NCBI RefSeq assembly: GCF_932526225.1
Contig: NC_064035.1
Coordinates: 14,140,566-14,204,565, forward strand
Source of the DNA: Nematostella vectensis
Taxonomy: Eukaryota; Cnidaria; Anthozoa; Actiniaria; Edwardsiidae
Length of the DNA stretch: 64,000 nucleotides
Reading direction: 5' to 3'
Position 1 is the stretch's first letter; the number at the start of each line of letters is the position of its first letter. The notes beneath the pieces were generated by a model. The model had not been told where the DNA came from. It did no database searches and was given only the letters and a program-made list of their open reading frames with translations. Shown here piece by piece: positions 1-8,988 of this stretch. The translations under genes were made by a program, and so were the position numbers.

Positions 1-958
1 GTTTTCTCAGATATGATAATGATAATATTTTCCCCCATCCGGCTAAGGATGACCATATAGTCATCTGGAGGGTCTTTGGAGTTCAAAGTACTGGTATTTA
101 AAATAGTCTTCAGAGAGCAAGATACTAATGCGAAGGCATCGCAATGAATCCATCAATGGGAATTCAAGTGCACGAATTTGATTAAAAAAAACAACAACAA
201 ATAAGAACAACCATTGTTAATGAATAAAGCGTGCATGCATAAACATGGTATTGTTGTAGATAAAAAGAAAACCCCAAGATAAAAAAACAAATGTCAAACA
301 AATCACTAATTTTATAGCGTGTTTGTTAACAACGAGTACGGAAAAATCCGTGATCTTTCAAATACTACAACAACTCATATATCATATATATTTATTTTTA
401 TATAAAACACTTCTGCTACGAAACGACCATTATACCGTCTACACTGTATCTGTCATATAAATGTTTCTGCGCGTTATACTATTTGGAAGATAAGGAATGT
501 TTTCAGATGGAAAACCTACTAAAGATCAGGTGTACGAATGTCGGTGTACGAGCTTTTCCCAGCCTCGTTTCCATGGCCCCTTTATCCAAAAATAACTCGC
601 TAAAAGGCTAGAAGATATAGGATTAATGTGTGTCATTTGTTACAAATAAAGAGATTTAACAAGGAGGGAGGTTGGATCGTTGTTGAGTCTGCCAGAGGCA
701 ATATTGATATATGCTTCAAGTATCGCACTACGTTGTCCATCGTTCGGAACATCACACGGTCTTCCATTCTGTTACGAGTGAAATCCAAGATAGCGGTCGA
801 GTGCGCTATCAAAAAAAACTTGAAATCACCTAGCGATTTTGATTGAAATGATTGAACGCCGTCATTTTGATACTAATTGAATTTTATTTCTCTGAAATGT
901 CATTTAAGGTTGAATTGATGCCATCACGAGTCTTATTTCTCGAGATATAAGCCAGAAT
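1..958. other. Gene-free repeat-derived DNA
   Basis: No convincing gene is seen. Pieces near 1-60 and 370-480 resemble the segment 5090-5380, including the shared phrases ACAACTCATA and TATACCGTCTA, so this looks like a further diverged copy of the repeat family that fills 959-5715. The one open frame here, 628-846, has no recognisable motif and no splice context. Confidence 0.5.
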
Positions 959-1221
959 TCCCCGCAAGCGATAACAGAATGAATGGAGTAAAGAGCGAAA
1001 GTACTCTTATTCTGACGTCACAAAATCTAATTTGCATACGCTCTGGGAGTAAGCTTCGCGATTCACCAGTACCTACTTTTAATTTTATAGCCAATTCAAT
1101 ATTTTTCCTTATTTTCGCAATTTAAAAGAATAGATGTTGATGTATCATTATTTTGATAGTTATTTGTACTGGGAATTCGTATTCTGATAATCGTAACAAC
1201 CGATTTTGCCGATTATTGACT
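959..1221. repeat. Duplicon segment A, copy 1
   Basis: This segment starts with CCCCGCAAGCGATAA and recurs at 2734-2990 with only scattered substitutions. It runs directly into segment B, copy 1. The A-B order shows that the second A and second B were once adjacent and that the whole unit was tandemly duplicated. Confidence 0.8.
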
Positions 1222-2733
1222 TATTATGTAATATTTTCGTTTATTAATCACGCCCTCATCCAGGATACATTTGAAATATTATTTTAAAAAATCATAACAT
1301 AAATGAAAACATAACCAAAATGTTTTCCAATCATTCGAAAAGAGTCACAAAGCAGAGGAAGTCTTTTCTTTCATGGTAAATCCCGTAAAGCAAAGAGCTA
1401 CATCCAAACTATCTTCCCATCATTCGAAAAGAGTCGCAGAGGAAGTCTTTTCTTTCATGGTAAATCCCGTAAAGCAAAGAGCTACCCTCACTTGCCTACT
1501 TATAATTCGATAGGAGAAATAAATACGATTTTCGTGATGATGTCGATCGGAGATTGCTGCTTTCGAACAGCTGACTACGGATTGCAATAAGGAGACGAAA
1601 AAAGTTGAAAATAATAAGATGAAGTTTGAAGAAAGTTCAACTCACCATTAACCAAACGGGCGAATGAAGTCGCGCCAATTGAGGCGGGTTTGCTTGTGAA
1701 AACCGAATGAATCTAGATAGATACTTGAAATAACTTTTTAATTTAGGGACATAAAATCTAGATACTTTACGGGTGTTTTTGCAATATTAATTTCATTTAG
1801 ACTCAAAATGTTTCAAAATCTGGCGTTCAGTGCTAGTGTTTGCTAATCAAGCGATATATCCCATATCATCATTTGATGCGCGCAATGATTGCATTAGCGT
1901 GTAACTTTTAGGTATTTATGAGCTTTGGGAAGCGTAGTTTTCTACTTGGTATTTCGTTAAAATAAAGCACGGAAAAGGGGAGGAGTTTTTTTTATATTTG
2001 ATGAGATCGTCCCTTCGAGTTTCGATAATCTGAAACATCCGGACTAACTAAAAGCACTGGTAGTGCAATGAACCTTGTGGTAGCGGCACTCTCAGCGACT
2101 AACATACAACTTCAACACAAGGTTACAGTTCTGTACTCAACGAACATTACACCCACTGAAGTGCAGTAATCGCTTTTGATGAAGATTTCATTAAAAACAC
2201 AGTAGGGGTATCTAAAAAAAAAAATTGTTGTTGTCACAGAAAGGAGTAAAATTTTCTACACTGTCCGGAGGGATTTATTTGAAAAATAATAACAGAGATA
2301 ATAATTTTAAAAAGCTTTATTAGAAACTAATGTGTAAGACAATGAACTACAAATAAAGAATTTTTTCTTATTTGATAATCCACAAAAAGGATGTGCAGTC
2401 TTTGGGAATACAAAATGTTCTAACGCCGGGCGCACGCAACACTTATCTGTTTTGAAATTAGTTTTTTTTTTCGGCCAGACTTACCTTATAAATGATCCTT
2501 ACAATAACAAGATAAACTTTTGAGGGATGCTAATTCAAAACATCAATAACAAAGTTACCAAGGGCAGTATAGTATGCTCCGAACGTAAAAAAAAATGCAT
2601 TAAATCTTATTTAAGTTGTACTGGGAGTACTGGGTCCTATGGCCTGGCGGAATAGATTGTGAAACCGTGTTATGAATAAAATTAATAACAAAGATTGGAC
2701 TATTCTTCTGGATTCCGGTATTTAAGACAAAGT
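1222..2733. repeat. Duplicon segment B, copy 1
   Basis: About 1.5 kb that recurs at 4010-5715. It contains an internal tandem pair of about 100 bp around AAAGAGTCACAAAGCAG, which is also present in the other copy. The block 1498-1709 is in the opposite orientation to its counterpart in copy 2. No coding potential is recognised. Confidence 0.8.
1498..1709 (+). repeat. 212-bp block, inverted relative to second copy
   Basis: The reverse complement of this block matches 4294-4507 at well over 90% by eye, while the sequence on both sides matches the other duplicon in direct orientation. The block ends carry short inverted ATTCG motifs. It is either an inversion of a unique block or a small element sitting in opposite orientation in the two copies. 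Confidence 0.8.
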
Positions 2734-2990
2734 CCCCGCAAGCGATAAGAGAATGAATGGAGTAAAGAGCGAAAGTACTCTTTTTCTGACGCCACAAAAT
2801 CTAATTTGCATACGCACTGGGCGTAAGCTTCGCGATTCACCAGTACCTACTTTTAATTATAGGGACATTTCAATATTTTCTGATTATTTTTTTTCGCGAA
2901 CTACAAGAGATGTTGATGTATCAAATTTCGATAGTTATTTGTACTGGGATTTCGTATTCTGATAATTGTGTCCACAGATTTTGCCGACTA
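2734..2990. repeat. Duplicon segment A, copy 2
   Basis: Second copy of 959-1221. Similarity ends after GATTTTGCCGA, where about 1 kb of unrelated sequence intervenes before segment B copy 2 resumes at about 4010. Confidence 0.8.
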
Positions 2991-4009
2991 GTGGGTACCC
3001 GTGAAACATTCACGTTTATAATTCATAAAAAGACATTATCATATTGGAAATAAAGAAACCAATGTGACAGGATTGCTACCGATATATTTATTACAAATCA
3101 AATGCAGCCAACGTCTACATACAACCTGATCGACTCGATCGCTGCATTTGATTTGTAATAAATATATCGGTAGCAATCCTTTTATGCTACGCTAAAACTA
3201 CGCCCAAAATATTTCCTTCACATTTTCTTATTGGGGGCCCTGTGTTCATAGGGAAATTCATGGGAGTTCGCACGCCGACATTCAAGTCAAATGCAATCAA
3301 AGTTTTTTTCAACACGTTTGTATGGGCATCGAAAAGCACGAATCCTTGCTTTATCGGCCCGGTCTTGATTTTTGGTAGTATTTTTGGTGATGAAGGTATG
3401 TGACTGTACTTATAAGCTTACTTATGATCGACTAAGCTTGAGATTTGCTTTGTCAATATTTACGCAGAAAACATGGACCGACAGGATATCAGAACTGAAT
3501 CTAACAACAAATGGAAGTTGAAAGTGGTTTAGAATCAGTTTTTATTCTATAGTTAAATCTAATATTTAAGTATTTAATCGATATTATTGTGGCAGTTTTA
3601 AAACCTCGCGCGCTTGGTGGTTTACGTCGTGTCGTGCAAGACGCAAACAAAAGTCTTCAAAAGGTGATATCCTGTCAACATTGTGCTTTATTTTTTTTTT
3701 CGCCTAAACATTAATTGTGATTTGTTTGAAAACCACGAAGTTCTGGACGTCAATGGTGCTTTTGGCTGTGAGTTAGAAATACTTTTTGGGTCTCTGTGGC
3801 GAGCTCGAAAATGGCGCGTTTGTGAGTGCTTTCTCTCGCTAAGAAAAATCATTGAATTGCAGCTTCTCTATCATTTCAAAGTAGAAACCATTCCCGGTAC
3901 CCCCTTTTAGCTAGGGTTTGTCATTCGTGGGGTTCTTGAGTTTTCTAGTTACTCCTTTCCTCCGTGAGAGATGGCACACACTTTCTTCTTAGAGTATTAG
4001 ATAATATAA
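2991..4009. other. 1-kb insertion between A and B copies
   Basis: This stretch interrupts the A-B junction that is intact at 1221/1222, so it is an insertion, or sequence lost from the other copy. It carries the perfect hairpin 3069-3180. Clear terminal inverted repeats or a target-site duplication were not found. The short open frame 3683-3910 is unrecognised. Confidence 0.5.
3069..3180. repeat. Perfect 39-bp inverted repeat, 34-nt loop
   Basis: Arms 3069-3107 and 3142-3180 are exact reverse complements over 39 bp, around a 34-nt loop that itself contains the near-palindrome GATCGACTCGATC. Similarity stops at the arm ends. The perfect arms suggest a recent origin or gene conversion. Its function is unknown. 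Confidence 0.9.
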
Positions 4010-5715
4010 TATTATGTAATATCCTCGTCTATTAATCACGCCCTCATACCAGGATACATTTCAAATGTTAAAAAAAAAAAAACAGAAAATTAAATGAAAA
4101 CATAACCAAAATATCTTCCCATCATTCGAAAAGAGTCACAAAGCAGGGGAAGTCTTTTCTTTCATGGTAAATCTCGTAAAGCAAAGAGCTACATCCAAAC
4201 TATCTTCCAATCATTCGAAAAGAGTCACAAAGCAGAGGAAGTCTTTTCTTTCATGGTAAATCCCGTAAAGTAAAGAGTTACCCTTCATTTGCCTCATTCG
4301 GTTTTCAGAAGCAAACCCGCCTCAATTGGCGTGACTTCATTCGCCCGTTTGGTTAATGGTGAGTTGAACTTTCTTCAAACTTCATCTTATTATTTTCAAC
4401 TTTTCTCGTCTCCTTATTTGCAATCCGTAGTCAGCTGTTCGAAAGCAATAATCTCCGATCGATATCATCACGAAAATCGTATTTATTCCTCCTATCGAAT
4501 AATAAGCAATCTAGATAGATACTTGAGATAACTAATTAATTTAGGGACATAAAATCTAGATACTTTACGGTTGTTTTTGCAATATTAATTTCATTTAGAC
4601 TCAAAATGTTTCAAAATCTGGCGTTCAGTGCTAGTGTTTGCTAATCAAGCGATATATCCAATATAATCATTTGATGCGCGCAATCATTGCATTAGCGTGT
4701 AACTTTTTGGTATTTATGAGCTTTGGGAAGCGTAGTTTTCTACTGGGTATTTCGTTAAAATAAAGCACGGAAAAGGAGAGGAGTTTTTTTTATATTTGAT
4801 GAGATCGTCCCTTCGAGTTTCGATAATCTGAAACATCCGGACTAACTAAAAGCACTGGTAGTGCAATAAACCTTGTGGTAGCGGCACTCTCAGCGACTAA
4901 CATACCACTTCAACACAAGGTTACAGTTCTATAAAGTTCGATGAACATTACACCCACTGAAGTGCAATAAACGCTTTTGATAAAAAAAATTTTCTTCCCC
5001 TCATCCAATTATATTTGTTTAGAAACACCTTAGTGGTATCTAAAAAGATTGTTATTTTCACAGAAAGGGGTAATATTTTCTACGCTGTCCGGATAAGGAT
5101 GCATGTATAATAGTTTGAATGATCTTCGGAGAGGAAACAGGTTTGTGTTGAGCACTATCACGAGTACCGAATAAGCTGTGATATCCCAAGTATCAGAACA
5201 ACTCATACAGCGCATATATTCATCTTTATATAAATCGCATATGCGATGAGGCTACATTTTTGCAAAAAAATAGATGTGGAAGAAATCACTCTGGCGACTG
5301 ACTACTTAAATAAACTGGGGTGGACGAATCGGCTTGTGTAAACGTAACGACTTATATACCGTCTATACTTTAGTCAGTGTAAGGGATTTAATTGAAAAAT
5401 AATAACAGAGAAAACAATTTTAGAGGCAAAATAACAAACCAATGTAAGACAAAGAACTACAAAGAAAGGGTTTTTTTTCCTATTTGATAATCCACAAAAA
5501 GGATGTGAAGTCTTTGGAACAACAAAAAGTTCTAACGCCCTGCATACGCAACGCTTGTATGTTTTAAAATTAGTTTTTTTTTTCCGGCATTGAATCTTAT
5601 TGAAGTTGTTCTGGGAGTACTGGGTCCTATGGCCTATGGCGCGAGTGATTGTAAAACCGTGTGAATAAAATTGATGCCAAATATTGGACTATTTTTCTAG
5701 ATTCCACAATCCCTC
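4010..5715. repeat. Duplicon segment B, copy 2
   Basis: Direct repeat of 1222-2733, with about 280 bp extra (roughly 5098-5375) that resembles the window start, and with the internal block 4294-4507 flipped. No gene is seen. Confidence 0.8.
4294..4507 (-). repeat. Flipped block, second copy
   Basis: Inverted counterpart of 1498-1709. In this orientation it is open as a short frame (4289-4531), but that product has no recognisable domain, and the frame is a by-product of the repeat. Confidence 0.8.
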
Positions 5716-5788
5716 GCGCCACTCCAAACAAGTCCGCACTTGGGACCTCCATATATCGGGCACCCTTCGGAGCGAGAAACGTGTCTGT

Positions 5789-5880
5789 TATACAGTGGTA
5801 CCTCCAAAACGAACACATTTGGGGCCGAGGATAGTTATCCGTTGTATGAAGTTGTTCGCTTGATAAAGGCTTTATTTATA
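5789..5880 (+). mobile_element. Possible pogo/Tc1-like terminal remnant
   Basis: The sequence TATACAGTGGTACCTCC followed by AACGAACAC and GTTGTATGAAGTTGTTCG resembles the ends typical of pogo/Tigger-type elements, which start TA-CAGTGG(A/T)ACCTC and contain AACGAACAC. The opposite terminus was not located. The call rests on recalled family features only. Confidence 0.4.
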
Positions 5881-6012
5881 GAGTTGACAAGGGAATTTCA
5901 GGGACTTTTTTGTAAGTGTCAGTTGTAAGGAGACGGTCATCCATTTTGTGAAGGTTCCGCTTAATCTTAATTTTTTAAATCTTTTAAATCTTCACAGATC
6001 CAAATAACAGCA

Positions 6013-6921
6013 ATGGCTAACAACAGCTCATCAGGCGAGACAGGTCACAGCGTGCTGAGCTGCTCTTGGCTTCCGGTAGAAACATGGCAACTTACGGTGG
6101 ACTCTGAGACAATTAAAACAGTTGCACTAACACGAGCTCTAGTCAATAGCGTCACCTTTCCATTCACCATCCTCTTTAACTTATTAGTTGTCATAGCGCT
6201 CGTGAAGGTGCGACCGCTACGTAGCAGGGCCAACCTAATGCTGGGATGTTTGGCAGTCACTGATCTTATGACGGGACTGATCGCTCAACCGCTAGCGGTG
6301 AACACTAATATGACGCTCTACTTGAACCCTTTGCAATGCCCTTCAACTGCTACTCAGGCAGTGTCGAAGATAATGGCATTCAGTTCCTTGTACCACATTA
6401 CTCTATTGAACATTGATCGGCTCATCGCCATGAAGAATACGTTTAGGTACCCTGTTATTGTAACGGATGGACGCGTGTGCTTGGCCGTCATCATGGCGTG
6501 GGTTGTAGCGATTGGCTTTGCTATCTTTGACGCCTTCGTTCCTTCTTCTAACATTTCTAGGAACTTTGGGATCACTTGCATTCTAACGTGCCTTATCTGC
6601 TGCTTCGTTGTCTGGCGCGAGAGTAAAAAGCACCGACGCCAAATTGCTGCAGATCACTTGTCTATGGGTACTGAACAGCCTAGAAGCAACGCGAACATGG
6701 CATTTGCTCTTATAACCGTCACCCACTTTTTGACATATTTATTTTTCTTTGGCATAAGAATAGCTGAGGAACAAGTCCCATTGCTTAAAGCAGTCTCTTC
6801 AGCGGTCGTAGTTTTTAGCTCGCTTATCAATCCCTTACTCTATTCAATACGAACGGAAGCGTTCCGAGATGCGATAAAAGGAATTCTAGGAATTCGTAGC
6901 CAAGTCATTGTTCATGGGTAA
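6013..6921 (+). CDS. Class A (rhodopsin-like) GPCR, single exon
   Basis: The 302-residue protein has seven hydrophobic segments at about 43-66, 74-96, 113-136, 154-174, 184-202, 228-250 and 256-279. Class A hallmarks are LAVTDLMTGL in TM2, DRL (135-137) in place of DRY at the end of TM3, and NPLLY (273-277) in TM7. Asn-linked glycosylation sites occur in the N-terminus (about 3-5) and at NIS 180-182. Cys109 matches the usual TM3 disulphide cysteine, but the second extracellular loop is very short and has no cysteine. The start is the ATG after a plausible acceptor (TCTTCACAG, ending at about 5998), so a 5' UTR intron is likely while the coding part is uninterrupted. It is probably a member of the lineage-expanded cnidarian class A receptors. 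The ligand is unknown. Plasma membrane location is inferred. Confidence 0.9.
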   Translation: MANNSSSGETGHSVLSCSWLPVETWQLTVDSETIKTVALTRALVNSVTFPFTILFNLLVVIALVKVRPLRSRANLMLGCLAVTDLMTGLIAQPLAVNTNMTLYLNPLQCPSTATQAVSKIMAFSSLYHITLLNIDRLIAMKNTFRYPVIVTDGRVCLAVIMAWVVAIGFAIFDAFVPSSNISRNFGITCILTCLICCFVVWRESKKHRRQIAADHLSMGTEQPRSNANMAFALITVTHFLTYLFFFGIRIAEEQVPLLKAVSSAVVVFSSLINPLLYSIRTEAFRDAIKGILGIRSQVIVHG

Positions 6922-6946
6922 GAAGTAAATTTTGTGCCGCTTGTTA

Positions 6947-6988
6947 GACTGGCATGGCTTCAAGGAATACCTTGAAGCCATGCCAGTC
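6947..6988. repeat. Perfect 19-bp hairpin, 4-nt loop
   Basis: Arms 6947-6965 and 6970-6988 (GACTGGCATGGCTTCAAGG and its exact complement) flank the loop AATA. The hairpin lies 26 bp after the GPCR stop codon, so it would fall in the 3' UTR. It could be an mRNA stability element, a small-RNA source or a relic of an element end. Nothing in the sequence decides between these. Confidence 0.85.
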
Positions 6989-7104
6989 AGGACGAGCAAG
7001 GAGGCATAGGCCCTGTAGCTACTGAGCCATGTTCAGGTACACGAGTTCTCAAGTTCAGCCTCGAGGCATGGATAATCCATCAAGGCGCACAGAGGTCTTA
7101 GTGG

Positions 7105-7495
7105 GGGACACAAAAGCCCTATGGCGGAGAAACAAAAAGGCCCTGTGGCAGAGGAACACAAAGGCCTGTGGCGAAGGAACACAAAGGGAAAAAACACAAA
7201 GGCCCTGAGGCAGAGGAACACAAAGGCCTGTGGCAGAGGAACACAAAGGCCTGTGGCGAAGGAACACAAAGGGAAAAAACACAAAGGCCCTGTGGCGGAG
7301 GAACACAAAGGCCCTGTGGCAACTAAACACAAAAAACCCAGTGGCGAAAAAACATGAAAGCCCTGCGGTGGAGAAACACAAAGGCCCTGTGGGGGAGGAA
7401 CAAAAGGGCCCTGTGGAGAAAGAACACAAAGGCCTCTGGGGGAAGAACAGAAAGGCCCTGTGGGGGAAGAACAAAAGAGCCCTGCGGGTTTCTCC
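7105..7495. repeat. Minisatellite, 23-24-bp unit
   Basis: About 16 imperfect units built around AACACAAAGGCCCTGTGGC plus GGAGG or GAAGG, with two interspersed AAGGGAAAAAACACAAAGG variants. Because the common unit is 24 bp, several frames on both strands stay open. These open frames are judged not to be genes. The array ends about 45 bp before the MULE-like element. Confidence 0.9.
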
Positions 7496-7540
7496 TGCAG
7501 ACACAAACAAACGAAAATGCGAAAGACCAGCGACATGGAT

Positions 7541-8547
7541 TAGCCTGCTAGCCGGCTCTCAAGAGATTCGGGATTCCTGTGAAAGGGAGAAAGGAGAAAG
7601 GAGAGCCGGCAGCAAAAACCTCTGTTTTTGCATGTCCGCCCTCTTCACGCTTGGCCTCCCTTGTCAAATGAAAGTGTCAGGAGCTGTCAAATCGAACCAA
7701 TCACAGCCGTCCAAAAAGTAAACAAAATGGCCAACATGCAACAAGGGGCCAATCAAAATACTCGCTTGACCCATAAACCTGTGAATTTAAGAAATACTCG
7801 CACGTTACAAATAGAGCGTATTTACAAATGGAAAGAATGTAAAATAACACCAACAAAAACAGCAATTATAAGCACACTCCCCACGCAAGTTAACGAGTTC
7901 AGTCGAATTTGGAAGGTGGGATTCCTAATGAAATAAGGAATTCTAAAGTTCCAAGTTATTATTCGACAAAAAATAATGGTCTTCCTTCGCGAAAGCCAGC
8001 ACCTGAAAGAAATCCTCATTTAACTTCAAATATCAAGAAATATTAAGGCACATCAAGGTCGTCTCATAAACCACAATTGCACTTAGATTTCAGAATGGAG
8101 AGGTCGCTTCAGCGCTGATCTAAACTCGGATGCTCTAAGTAATACACTTCTTCAGTTGAAGCAAATATAATTTGCTCTTTGGCGAAGGAGTCATTCTCTA
8201 ATTTAAGACTTATTTCCGAGGCTTTCTGCCTCCATGATCTTGTCACATATCAACCCAAAGGGGGAACAAATGACTAAATTTTTTGGACTTTCACCGACAG
8301 ACTTGAAGCTCATGTTGCTTACAAATACTTGGTAATAAATAAAGCTTTTACCAAAGCCAGTTGGTAAAATCCCTAAAGAGCAGAGACTCTATAGCAGACT
8401 TGACCTGTCGAAATTAGCCAATCAGCGTGCTCCGTTCGTCAGCGAACAGAGCACACGCAGAAACATGGGGTCTTGCTGCCGGCTCTCCTTTTCCCTTTTC
8501 CTTGCCACAGGAACCCCGAAATTTCCAGACAGCTGGCTAGCAGGCTA
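7541..8547. mobile_element. Non-autonomous MULE-like element (MITE), 1007 bp
   Basis: Terminal inverted repeats of about 80 bp: the left end starts TAGCCTGCTAGCC and the right end is its complement. Both contain the sub-motif GGAGAGCCGGCAGCAA. Flanking 9-mers GACATGGAT (7532-7540) and GAAATGGAT (8548-8556) match at 8 of 9 positions, the target-site duplication size of Mutator-like elements. No transposase is encoded. Confidence 0.85.
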
Positions 8548-8886
8548 GAAATGGATAAGTGAACTGATAGAAACAAACAGGAAGAAAGCTCTGCTAGCAG
8601 GGTACTTCATTCTTTACAGACACAATAATTCATGCTGATGTTATATACTATGTGTGTTAACAATCTAGAAAGGCGATAAATTGGTAGTCGGTTAAGAGGG
8701 GGGGGCATGTGTTTGTAATAATTTTTATTGCTTTTAGTATTGATTGGGACTTTGAATCTAGAAATCATGTGACTTTTTGGCTGACAAACTTGCAGGCACT
8801 TTTAGCAGCAAAATAACAATAACAAAAAGCAACTTATTCAGCACTTATCAATAAATCAGAAAGTTTCTTTGTCAGGAAGGCTTTAT

Positions 8887-8892
8887 TTTTTT
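8887..8892 (-). terminator. Possible poly(A) signal downstream of TRMT112 exon 3
   Basis: Near 8880-8892 the minus strand reads AATAAAGCC, about 100 bp beyond the exon 3 donor. If exon 3 is read through, translation stops after about eight codons and this would be the signal used. The position is approximate and use is not proven. Confidence 0.3.
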
Positions 8893-8988
8893 TGAGCATG
8901 AATATTGCATTCCATTTCTTGATCATTTTGACCTGAATTTGCCACACAAAAGTCACGTGACTTCTTAGGGCAAGTCACCAATACTCAC

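Noticed and set aside
7033-7721. Long overlapping ORFs on both strands (up to 167 codons)
   Set aside because: They are products of a 23-24-bp minisatellite whose common unit is a multiple of three, with no start context, splice sites or domain.
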